From: an uncultured Peptococcaceae bacterium
GTDB taxonomy: Bacteria > Bacillota > Peptococcia > Peptococcales > Peptococcaceae
Length of the DNA: 20,473 nt
Assembly (NCBI GenBank): GCA_900556545.1
Contig: USPE01000006.1
Span: 1-20,473 of the forward strand
Direction: 5' to 3'
Shown here: piece after piece, positions 7,557 through 15,300 of the stretch
How positions within the stretch are numbered: the first letter of the stretch is position 1
Layout: every line of letters begins with the position of its first letter
Notes under the pieces: model-generated
What the model was told of the DNA's origin: nothing
Seen by the model: only the letters and a program-made list of their open reading frames with translations
The model's database searches: none
Position numbers and translations under genes: made by a program

Positions 7557-7934
7557 ATGTTTGCAAATGAAAAAGATATGATTTTAGAAACAATTCGGCT
7601 GGCTGACCAGCGAGAAAAAGCACGTGCTGCATATGAAGCGCAGAATGGCCCTAAAAAATGGGGCGTATATCTGCCCGAAGAAAAAGCATTAAATGATTAT
7701 TTAATGACCTTGAGTCGTGAGGTTGTAGAAGTGCTGGAAGTTCTGATGTTATTAGGACGCGACGATAAATATCGGAAAGAAGGCCAATCGCCGGAAGAAA
7801 ACTACCTGGCATTACAGCAGGAACGGTATCATCACCATCCTGACCAGCAGGCAGCGGTCTATTATCTGACCGGCAAAAATGCATTGGCAAAATTTTTGGA
7901 CGATGGTTTGGCTTATCTGGGAATTATTCTGTAA
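7557..7934 (+). CDS. Small soluble protein, DUF3775-like
   Basis: A 125-residue helical protein of unknown function. The pattern in its second half (LSREVVEVLEVLMLLGRDD, later AAVYYLTGKNALAKFLDDGLAYLGI) resembles what I recall of the DUF3775 family, where a LxxLxxLGRG-type helix is followed by a YLxxxxxLxxxLxxGLxxLG end. I hold this call only moderately. It has no signal peptide or membrane helix. It lies 41 bp behind the LCP gene with its own AAGGGG ribosome site and no terminator between, so the two are probably one transcript; a strong terminator follows at 7978. No functional link with the LCP protein is evident. Confidence 0.8.
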   Translation: MFANEKDMILETIRLADQREKARAAYEAQNGPKKWGVYLPEEKALNDYLMTLSREVVEVLEVLMLLGRDDKYRKEGQSPEENYLALQQERYHHHPDQQAAVYYLTGKNALAKFLDDGLAYLGIIL

Positions 7935-7977
7935 TAGGTCAGATTCATTGAGAAAATAAGAATAGCTGTATAGAACG

Positions 7978-8023
7978 AAACCTCCCTATCTGGAACTGAT
8001 TGTTCCGGGTAGGGAGGTTTTTT
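7978..8023 (+). terminator. Intrinsic terminator after the LCP/DUF3775-like unit
   Basis: AAACCTCCCTA (7978-7988) pairs with TAGGGAGGTTT (8010-8020), with an inner GGAAC/GTTCC stem, followed by T to 8023. The minus-strand version has only three T after the stem, so it acts mainly on plus-strand transcription. Confidence 0.93.
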
Positions 8024-8078
8024 GTAGACATTTTTATAAGAGCCCAATTAAATTCCAGTAAGTATAATAGACGATTTC

Positions 8079-8714
8079 TCAAAACTTACAATGTGAATAA
8101 CGTTCCAGCTCTTCTGGTGTAAAAGGGTATTTTGTATTGCGATTACCTAACACTTTGATTCCGATGTACTGAAAAATGAGTAGATATGTCAACAAGGGAT
8201 AGCCTAGAGCCAGCAAGAAATCAGTCCAATGCAGCAGTTGGTTCTGTACTGCATAATATAGGTAAGCGATACCAATGGGTGTGAATCCTATTAATGAGGT
8301 CAATAGACCAGGATTATACCGTGTTTTCAGTAGTTTATTGAAGACGATGGTATGCATAAATAACTCTAAAAAACCAAATAATATTGGTGCCAGTACCAAC
8401 CAGGTAATTTGCGGTAAAAATACTGGCAGTAAATATACGAATAGCCCAAACCAATTATTCCCCAGTGCTGCCGATAACTGATTTAATGGATAATGGGTTG
8501 GTTTATCGCTGTGAAACTCGGCGATATTACAAACACCCGGAAAACCACCAGGGCAATGGAATTCCTCAAAAAAATGCAGCTGCATAAAAATGAAATTTCC
8601 CAGTAACAGTTGCTGTACATAACTAAAGCAGTCGCCGGCAATTATCAGCATAACAACAACTATCAATGCAATAATGGCACTGATATCATACCAATAACGT
8701 AAATACCATCTCAT
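8079..8714 (-). CDS. HXXEE domain membrane protein (second of a pair)
   Basis: A 211-residue multi-pass membrane protein with the features of the HXXEE family, whose function is not established to my knowledge. H47-FF-E50-E51 is followed by a CPGGFPG segment (54-60) in the loop after a hydrophobic helix. A second conserved-looking histidine, H121, precedes KTRYNPGLLTS (130-140), matching the family's second His and Asn-Pro pattern. About five or six hydrophobic segments are visible, with a polar C-terminus. Histidine and two glutamates at a membrane face could bind metal, which is inference. Its ATG overlaps the stop of the upstream paralogue (ATGA at 8714-8711), so the two are translationally coupled. 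Confidence 0.87.
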   Translation of the reverse strand: MRWYLRYWYDISAIIALIVVVMLIIAGDCFSYVQQLLLGNFIFMQLHFFEEFHCPGGFPGVCNIAEFHSDKPTHYPLNQLSAALGNNWFGLFVYLLPVFLPQITWLVLAPILFGFLELFMHTIVFNKLLKTRYNPGLLTSLIGFTPIGIAYLYYAVQNQLLHWTDFLLALGYPLLTYLLIFQYIGIKVLGNRNTKYPFTPEELERYSHCKF

Positions 8715-9388
8715 ATACTTTCCTCCTCGCAGTTTTCTTTATGAATGGCAGCAAATTGTCTGACTTTTTTGAATTGTTCTATTTGCCATTGTGGAATAAT
8801 ATATTTGGACTGTTTATCTTTACATAATTGCACAGGTAAAACTACAGTTAGCAGTAAAATAGCGATAAATGTTACACAGCTCAATAGCCAGATAAGTTCA
8901 GATATCAACTGCAATGTTACTATTTGATACAAATAAGCGCAACTGATGGGCAGCATTAGTAATACGGCGCTGGCCATACCGGGATTGTACCAGGTACGCA
9001 TCTTTATATTCATTTCAATACCATGTCCTAACACTTGAAACAGATTGAAGAACATAGTAGCAGTACCCAACCAGATTACCTTTGGGAATAGTAATGCCAG
9101 AATATAGACTACATATGCAGACAGATTAACGATCATAATAGAGTTCCAGTTACCGGGATAACGATCATATAAATTTTTTTCACCATAAAAAATACGGTTA
9201 ATAACAACAGGGCCACCGCCGGGTAAAGCGTATTCCTCATATTGGTGTAACGGCAATGTCATTAATGAGGCGCAAAGCAGCACCTGTAGCGTGGTCATTT
9301 GCCTGTATTCGCTCAATAGTAGAAAAAAGTTTAGCCCAATAAAGAATAACAATCCAAATTGATACCAGTGGTTACGTAAAAAATGCAT
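8711..9388 (-). CDS. HXXEE domain membrane protein (first of a pair)
   Basis: A 225-residue paralogue of the neighbouring protein with the same skeleton. It has a hydrophobic N-terminal helix, H48-QY-E51-E52, an LPGGGP segment (55-60), a loop with YPGNWNS, a second histidine H122 in LGHGIEMNIKMRTWYNPGMAS, and several further membrane helices. The last 40 residues are charged and cytoplasmic-looking. AAGGAGAGG lies six bases upstream of ATG 9388 on the minus strand. The two copies differ over most of their length, so this is an old duplication or a heteromeric pair. The gene is divergent from a TetR regulator 170 bp away, which suggests it is that regulator's target. Cellular role and ligand are unknown. 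Confidence 0.87.
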   Translation of the reverse strand: MHFLRNHWYQFGLLFFIGLNFFLLLSEYRQMTTLQVLLCASLMTLPLHQYEEYALPGGGPVVINRIFYGEKNLYDRYPGNWNSIMIVNLSAYVVYILALLFPKVIWLGTATMFFNLFQVLGHGIEMNIKMRTWYNPGMASAVLLMLPISCAYLYQIVTLQLISELIWLLSCVTFIAILLLTVVLPVQLCKDKQSKYIIPQWQIEQFKKVRQFAAIHKENCEEESI

Positions 9389-9429
9389 AATATCCTCTCC
9401 TTATATGATAGACAGCAGACTGCAGTATT

Positions 9430-9457
9430 TTGTAGTTGCTGTGTTATATTGTATAAT
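9430..9457 (+). promoter_or_regulatory. Promoter of the TetR gene at 9559
   Basis: TTGTAG (9430-9435) and a perfect TATAAT (9452-9457) are separated by 16 bp. The transcript would start near 9464, leaving a leader of about 95 bases. I could not place a convincing minus-strand promoter for the HXXEE genes in the same interval. Confidence 0.65.
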
Positions 9458-9514
9458 AAGCATACTGGTTTACACGTTTCATTACCACAACATCAATAGG
9501 TGTATGTGTTGGAT

Positions 9515-9531
9515 TTTCAGTAATATTGAAA
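9515..9531 (+). promoter_or_regulatory. Candidate TetR operator in the divergent interval
   Basis: TTTCAGTAATATTGAAA is an odd-length inverted repeat with 7 of 8 pairs matching around A9523. It lies between the divergent tetR and HXXEE genes. AT-rich palindromes arise by chance, so this is only a candidate. Confidence 0.35.
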
Positions 9532-9558
9532 TGAAAGATTGTATGAGGAGGGAGTTTT

Positions 9559-10122
9559 GTGGCGGATAAAAAGAGACGAGAGCACATGAAAGAAAAATTG
9601 TTGAAGGCTTTCTGGCAATTATATGGGGAGTATCCCTTACAGCAGTTGCAAGTTAAGGCTGTTGCAAGCTTGGCAGGTTGTAATCGCTGTACATTTTATC
9701 AGTATTTTACCGATATTTATGATTTGTTGGACTATGCCGAAGATGTATTGGTATCTGATATGATGCAGTACTTACAAGCTGCTGTTGGTGATAGCGATAT
9801 GGAGCATTGTTTGCAGAACGCAGCGCAGGCATATACTGAGTATGGCTATTATTTAAATATTTTACTGGGGCCTAATGGCAGCCCATCTTTTTTCAAAAAA
9901 TATAAACAAGCAATGAAACCGTTTTTAACGAAGCAATTTCATTTACCAGAAAAACATCCGATGGCTGATTTGCTTTGTGAATATTGTGTAGGCGCTTTTT
10001 TAGCAACTGTTTCTTATTGGCAACAACAGAAACAACCCATTTCAGCAGAAGAACTGGCCTCCTTTTTGTATACAGCATTGCGCCAAGGCGTTTTTCAGTA
10101 TTTATCAGATGGTGTACATTAA
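9559..10122 (+). CDS. TetR/AcrR family transcriptional regulator (divergent from HXXEE genes)
   Basis: A 187-residue one-component regulator. The N-terminal three-helix DNA-binding domain covers about residues 8-55, with the helix-turn-helix in VKAVASLAGCNRCTFYQYF (32-50) and the typical YF and L-L ending. The C-terminal part (60-187) is a helical ligand-binding and dimerisation domain, with four cysteines in all beyond the HTH region scattered through the protein and no recognised ligand motif. GTG 9559 is preceded by GAGGAGGGAG (9545-9554). Divergent orientation to the two membrane protein genes suggests it represses them and perhaps itself. The inducer is unknown. Confidence 0.92.
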   Translation: MADKKRREHMKEKLLKAFWQLYGEYPLQQLQVKAVASLAGCNRCTFYQYFTDIYDLLDYAEDVLVSDMMQYLQAAVGDSDMEHCLQNAAQAYTEYGYYLNILLGPNGSPSFFKKYKQAMKPFLTKQFHLPEKHPMADLLCEYCVGAFLATVSYWQQQKQPISAEELASFLYTALRQGVFQYLSDGVH

Positions 10123-10247
10123 TCCCCTCTCTTTGTTTATTCTATTGCATATCGGTGTATAGATAAACTGTAGAGACGGGTTGTGTAAGCGATAGAAAAT
10201 AGTTATTGCGCTATTGTTATCAAAAATTATCCAGAAGCAAGAAAGTT

Positions 10248-10256
10248 TGTTATACT
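10248..10256 (+). promoter_or_regulatory. Promoter of the thioredoxin-like gene (extended -10)
   Basis: TGTTATACT is an extended -10 element. The best upstream match, TTATCC at 10227-10232 (18-bp spacer), is a weak -35. It lies 60 bp before the gene. Confidence 0.55.
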
Positions 10257-10315
10257 AAAAGATGACATCTCAGAAAAATGCAAAGATAGGCATCTAGGAA
10301 AAGGAGTGAAAGAAG

Positions 10316-10636
10316 ATGCTGGAATTGGATGAAAAGACATTTTATGAAAAAGTAAATCAAAAGCAGGAAAATTGTGTTGTGCTTTTTTCAAAATCAACCT
10401 GCCATATTTGCCAGCAGGTGGCTCCTATTGTCGAAACATTGGAGCAGGAGTGCAGCCAGGCACCTGTTCAGTTTTATCATATTGATGCCATACAGAATAA
10501 GAATTTATTAGATCGCTTAGGTGTAAAGGGCGTTCCTCAGGTATTGTTTTTTCAGCATGGGGAATTTAGAGGTAAGCTGACTGGTATTCGGGACGAGTCT
10601 GAATATAAAGATAAAGTGGACGAAATCTTACAATAA
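10316..10636 (+). CDS. Thioredoxin family protein
   Basis: A 106-residue single-domain thioredoxin fold protein, cytoplasmic by the absence of a signal sequence. The active-site pair is C29-H-I-C32 after the beta strand VVLFSKST; the cis-proline is P74 in VKGVPQVLFF, and a C-terminal helix ends the domain. CHIC differs from the CGPC of TrxA, so it may be a specialised disulfide reductase rather than the general thioredoxin. Two more cysteines (C20, C46) lie outside the motif. AAGGAGTG precedes ATG 10316. It stands alone between tetR and the RND operon; no reductase partner is near. Confidence 0.9.
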   Translation: MLELDEKTFYEKVNQKQENCVVLFSKSTCHICQQVAPIVETLEQECSQAPVQFYHIDAIQNKNLLDRLGVKGVPQVLFFQHGEFRGKLTGIRDESEYKDKVDEILQ

Positions 10637-10710
10637 GTTCCAAAAGTATATAAAGAGAGAGCATTGGCTGATATTCTGGCAAAACTAGATTTTAAGGCCG
10701 GTGTGTTGAT

Positions 10711-10752
10711 AAAAAGATGGGAAGTATAAAGCTGCTTTGCCATCTTTTTTAT
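10711..10752 (+). terminator. Intrinsic terminator after the thioredoxin-like gene
   Basis: AAAAAGATGG (10711-10720) pairs with CCATCTTTTTT starting at 10740. The loop is about 19 bases and holds a possible inner AAG/CTT pairing, and the stem ends in a T run. Confidence 0.82.
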
Positions 10753-10912
10753 TGCGTTTTTTGTGAACTGGAAGTTTTATTTGGCAGTGGTTTTTTAGAT
10801 AGAAATGGCTGCTATAAATTGTTGTTGCGAGAGGTGTTTCGCACCAATTTTTAGGAAAGTTACAGAAAGTTATAAGAGATTCTTACAATTTTTAAAAGCA
10901 CAATGATTTTTG

Positions 10913-10941
10913 TTGCATTTTTATAATAAGTATATTATGAT
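10913..10941 (+). promoter_or_regulatory. Sigma-70 type promoter of the RND efflux operon
   Basis: TTGCAT (10913-10918) and TATGAT (10936-10941) are separated by 17 bp. The start point would be near 10948, so the palindromic operator begins about 8 bases into the transcript, an arrangement suited to roadblock or occlusion by a repressor. Confidence 0.75.
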
Positions 10942-10954
10942 AAAAAACAGAAAT

Positions 10955-10972
10955 TGACTGACCAGTCAGTCA
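10955..10972 (+). promoter_or_regulatory. Palindromic TetR-type operator of the RND operon
   Basis: TGACTGACCAGTCAGTCA is an inverted repeat with two perfect 8-bp arms (10955-10962 and 10965-10972) and a 2-bp centre. The TGAC...GTCA form is like known operators of TetR-family efflux regulators. The best candidate binder is the TetR protein encoded at 15600 behind the permease; the other TetR at 9559 cannot be excluded. Confidence 0.82.
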
Positions 10973-10998
10973 TATATTGTTTAACAGGAGGAGAAAGC

Positions 10999-12303
10999 AT
11001 GGAGAAACGGACAAAACGGAAGGTTGCGGCACTAACATTGGGCAGTTTTCTTCTATTGTCAATGGTAAGTGGATGTGGTGCGAAGGATACTACAGAGCAG
11101 GAAACAGTAGATCCCGGCGTGCCAATAGAAGTAGAAACAGCGGAAATACAGGACTTTGATAAAGTGGTTACTTTGGGAGGTTTGACTGCGGCAGAAAATA
11201 CCGTAAGTGTGATTGCCAAAGTCAGTGGAATGGAACAGATTCAGTCTGTTCATGTAAAAGTTGGTGATAAAGTAACAGAGGGTCAGGTATTAGCACAGCT
11301 GGACAACGAAACCACACAGATTAATGTGGACAATGCGCAGTTGGCTGTCAATAATGCAGAAAATTCCATTGCAACAGCGCAGTTGGCCTATGACAATGCA
11401 GTAAAAAGTTACAACAATGCATTAGAATTATTTAATGTCGGCGCTATGAGCCAAACCGATTTGGATCAGCTGAAACTGGCCAGAGATAATGCCGAAAGTC
11501 AGTTGAATGCAGCGCAGATTGGCGTGGCTAATGCGCGCAATACCCTGCAGACTGCACAGTTGGCGTTGGACTATGCCACAGTAACTGCGCCTATCAGCGG
11601 AACCATTACAATGGTAAATGCCAATGAAGGTTCTTATGCATCGGCAAGCGCTCCTATGTTTGAAATTGCCAATGTCGATACATTGGAAGTATCCACCGGG
11701 ATTAATGAACAAAATGTCAGCAAAATAAAAGTTGGACAGGAAGTACTGTTAAAAATCAATTCGGTATCTGATCAGTGGTTCAGCGGTAATATTACCGAGA
11801 TTGGGAAAGTGATGAATACACAGACCAAAAATTATCCGATCACCATTTCTCTGCATAATCAGGATGATGCGCTGGTGGCAGGTATGTATGCCGAAGTGGA
11901 AGTGATTGTGGATCATGCTGATGATGTACTGGTAATTCCGGTAGATGCAATTGTTTATAAAGATGCACAGCCAATTGTTTATACTGCGCAGGCAGACGGC
12001 ACTGTAAAAGAAACAAAAGTAACGCTGGGCTTGAATGACGGTGATCAGTATGTGGTAACAGAGGGTTTGAAAGCCGGAGATCAGATTGTTGTGAAAGGAA
12101 ACAGCACATTAGTAGATGGTGCAAAGGTGACTGTGGTAACCCTTGATGGTGTTGCACAGGAATTAGATTTAAAAACGGCTGATGATTCGGAACAGAGTGG
12201 TGATGAAGCGGCTGCAGCCAATGCCGGTTCTGAACAGAGCAGCGATGAAGAAACTACAACCGATGCCGCAGATTCTGCAGATGCGGCAGAAAAAACAGAG
12301 TGA
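10999..12303 (+). CDS. RND efflux periplasmic adaptor (membrane fusion protein), lipoprotein
   Basis: A 434-residue adaptor that couples to the RND permease. It starts with a lipoprotein signal: basic MEKRTKRK, a hydrophobic stretch (9-22) and lipobox VSG-C26. A lipoyl-like half-motif lies at 65-101 (VHVKVGDKVTEGQVLAQLD), then a long helical hairpin rich in Asn, Ala and Gln (103-192), the second lipoyl half (194-224, APISGTI), a beta-barrel domain (228-305, VGQEVLLKI) and the membrane-proximal domain (310-382). The last 45 residues are an acidic Ser/Asp/Glu/Ala tail without known function. The frame opens at TTG 10954, but that lies in the operator; GGAGGAG (10986-10992) picks ATG 10999. It is 11 bp ahead of the permease gene. 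Confidence 0.94.
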   Translation: MEKRTKRKVAALTLGSFLLLSMVSGCGAKDTTEQETVDPGVPIEVETAEIQDFDKVVTLGGLTAAENTVSVIAKVSGMEQIQSVHVKVGDKVTEGQVLAQLDNETTQINVDNAQLAVNNAENSIATAQLAYDNAVKSYNNALELFNVGAMSQTDLDQLKLARDNAESQLNAAQIGVANARNTLQTAQLALDYATVTAPISGTITMVNANEGSYASASAPMFEIANVDTLEVSTGINEQNVSKIKVGQEVLLKINSVSDQWFSGNITEIGKVMNTQTKNYPITISLHNQDDALVAGMYAEVEVIVDHADDVLVIPVDAIVYKDAQPIVYTAQADGTVKETKVTLGLNDGDQYVVTEGLKAGDQIVVKGNSTLVDGAKVTVVTLDGVAQELDLKTADDSEQSGDEAAAANAGSEQSSDEETTTDAADSADAAEKTE

Positions 12304-12314
12304 GGTGACCGGAG

Positions 12315-15300
12315 TTGAATATCGGTAAATTTTCGGTAAAGCGTCCGGTTACCATCGCCATGTGTTCGCTGGTGCTGATTTTGTTTGGCGTGGTATCCTT
12401 TACTAGAATGTCGGTAGATTTGATGCCCAAAATGGAGCTGCCCATTCTGGCTGTTATGGCGCCTTATGACGGTGCCGGTCCGGAAGAAGTAGAAGAAATG
12501 GTTACTAAGCCGTTGGAAAGCTCTATGGCGGGGATTTCCGGCATTGACAGTATTCAGTCCGTCAGCTCGGCGGGTAACTCTATTGTCATGTTGATGTTTG
12601 ATTATGAAACAGATTTGGACACTGCCACCAATGCCGTGCGCGACAAGGTGGAGATGGCCAAGATGATGATGCCGGAGGAAGCCAGTGATGTCACCATCAT
12701 GAAGCTGGATATGAACAGTATGCCGATTATGATGGTTGGTGTATCGGGAGATCGCAGTCTGGCTGATGTCAAGAAAATTGTAGATGATAAAGTTGTTCCC
12801 CGTTTGGAACGAATTGACGGTGTTGCTGCGGCCAATGTTATGGGTGGCAGTGACCAGCAGGTTACCATTACAGCGGACCCATACAAACTAAGTGCGTATG
12901 GCTTGACAGCTGGCTCTATTTCTCAGATTGTTGCGGGAGAAAATGCCAACCATCCGGGGGGTTATGTGACACAGGGAAATCGCCAGGTATTGGTGCGCAC
13001 ACTGGGGCAATATGAAACCATAGAAGAATTGTCCAATACGCAGGTTAGTCTGCCCAGCGGCGGTACCGTTCGTTTGGGTGATATTGTAGATATTCAGATG
13101 GGTGTTTCGGAGGTCAGTTCTTATGTAACGCTGAATGGAAAAGATGTTGTGGCCATTGGTATTCAGAAGGAAAGTGACGGAAATACCGTTGATGTTGATA
13201 AAGAAGTCAACAAAGTGTTGGCTGAGTTAGATGATGAACTGTATGAAGATATTGAAATCACCATTGCGTACAGTGATGCAGAAATGATTACCCAATCAGT
13301 AGAAAATGTGGAAACCAACTTGTTTTTGGCCGTTATCATTTCTATGCTGGTTATCTTCATCTTTTTAGGAAATATACGCAGCACCATTATCATTGGGGTA
13401 GCCATTCCGCTATCTCTGATTTCCACCTTTGTGATGCTGTATTTTGGCGGTCATACATTAAATATGGTTACCTTGGCTGCTTTGGCGCTATCAGTAGGGA
13501 TGGTGGTAGATAACTCCACTGTTGTACTGGAAAATATTTATCGACACCGCAGCATGGGTAAGAGTAAGTATCAGGCAGCAGTAGAAGGTACTCAGGAAGT
13601 AGTGAGCGCAGTTGTTGCATCCACATTGACCACTGTGGCCGTATACGTGCCGTTTGTGTTTGTGGGCGGCATGACAGCGCAGATTATTGTACCGTTTGCA
13701 TTGACCATCTGTTTTGCGCTGATGGCATCTTTAGTGGTATCGGTAACAGTAGTGCCGATGATGTCTTCTAAGTTGTTGATTTTGTATGAATATAGTGAAA
13801 CCAATAAACCAAAAGGGGTACAAAAGTTCCAAGTATGGTTTGACCGTCTGTTTGCCAAATTTGTAAACTGGTATCAGGGCGTGCTGGTAGCTGCGCTGAA
13901 TCATAAAAAGACAGCATTATTAATTATTTCCGCTGCTTTAATTGGTTCCATCTGTCTGGCGCCGTTCATTGGGGCTGAACTATTCCCAAGCCAGGATGCA
14001 GGTCAGATAAATGTTTCTATCCAGCTGCCCAGCAATACTGTGTTGGAAGAAACAGAGAAAGTTGCAGTAGAAGTAGAGGAGATTGTCAACAAAATTCCAG
14101 AAGTAGATTTGGTTATGAACAGCGTAGGCGGTAATGGTATGATGAGTATGGGCGGCAGCACTTCCAATACTGCTTCGTTGGTTGTTGTATTGAAGCCGCT
14201 GGAAGAACGGGAACGCAGTGACCAGGATATTGCCCACGAATTGCAAGATGCAGTAAACGGTATTCCCGGTGCGGAAATTACCGTCAGTGCGGCCAATATG
14301 ATGAGTATGGGCGGCAGTACCGCTGTTTCCATTGGGATTAAAGGGAATAACAGTGATAGTTTGGAACAATTGGCTGCCAGCATTGAAACCGTTATGAAAA
14401 ATACCGAGGGGGCCGTCAATATTGAGAACAGCATTACCGATACCGATGAAGAACTGAATGTTATCATCGATAGAGATAAAGCGGCTTACTATAATGTGAG
14501 TGCATCGTCGGTGTATCAAACAGTATCATTGGCATTGAACAGCTCTACCATTTCTAAATACCGCGGCAGTGAAGAAGAGTTGGACATTGTACTGCAATAT
14601 CCGGAAGAAATGACCAAGTCATTGGATCATTTGCAGAATTTGATGGTGCCATCTAATACCGGCGGTCAGGTACCGTTAAGTGAAGTGGCAGAGGTTGTGC
14701 ATGGCTTTGGGCAAAAGAGCATCAGCAGAGAGGATCAGAGCCGTGTTGCAACGGTATCCTGCGGTGTGTATGGCCGTGATTTAAACAGCGTGGTGACTGA
14801 TATCATGGCGCAGGTGGAACAGCTGCCAGTACCGGCCGGCTGTAGTATCGAAGCCGGCGGCGATGTGGAAAGTATGCAGGAAACCTTTGCTGATTTGTTC
14901 TTAGCGATCGGTATGGCGTTGATTTTGGTGTATATGGTAATGGCTTTTCAGTTTGAAAGCCTGATGATGCCGCTTTTGATTATGGCAAGTATTCCGGTCA
15001 TGCTTATTGGGGTATTCCCCGGCTTGCTGTTCACCGGACAGACCATTAACATGATGTCGCTGTTAGGGATTGTTATGCTGGAAGGGATTGTTGTAAACAA
15101 TGCTATCGTATTGGTAGACTATGTGCAGCAATTGCGGCAAAAAGGTTTGTGTAAACGAGAGTCGGTAGTAGAAGCTGGGAAAACCAGAATCCGTCCAATT
15201 TTGGTAACCACATTAACTACCATTTTGGCAATGATTCCGCAGCTTGTCAGCCAGGCAGAAGGTGCAGAGGTATTCCGTCCTATGGCGGCTACGGTAATCT

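Larger units (their letters stand above)
10637..10998. other. Intergenic region: vestigial reading frame, terminator, RND control region
   Basis: This 362-bp gap holds the trx terminator (10711-10752) and the RND promoter and operator (10913-10972). A 21-codon frame at 10664-10729 (TTG start, MADILAKLDFKAGV then LIKRWEV) sits between trx and the terminator and may be a peptide or gene remnant; support is weak. An imperfect hairpin at 10816-10850 (AAATTG with CAATTT outside, TGCGA with TCGCA inside) ends in five T and could be a second terminator. Confidence 0.5.

Noticed and set aside
9480..9512. A further imperfect inverted repeat (AACATC...TGTGTT) as TetR operator
   Set aside because: Only about half of the positions pair; the site at 9515-9531 is better and even that is weak.
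10816..10850. Imperfect hairpin with five T as a separate terminator feature
   Set aside because: The stem has internal mismatches and no transcript is expected to reach it after the terminator at 10711; it is mentioned only within the intergenic note.
13980..14519. A 179-codon open frame on the minus strand inside the RND permease gene, with others of 80-105 codons opposite the adaptor and tilS
   Set aside because: They are antisense to strongly supported genes, have unlikely composition (runs of His, Cys, Asn, Ile), no ribosome sites and no recognisable domain.
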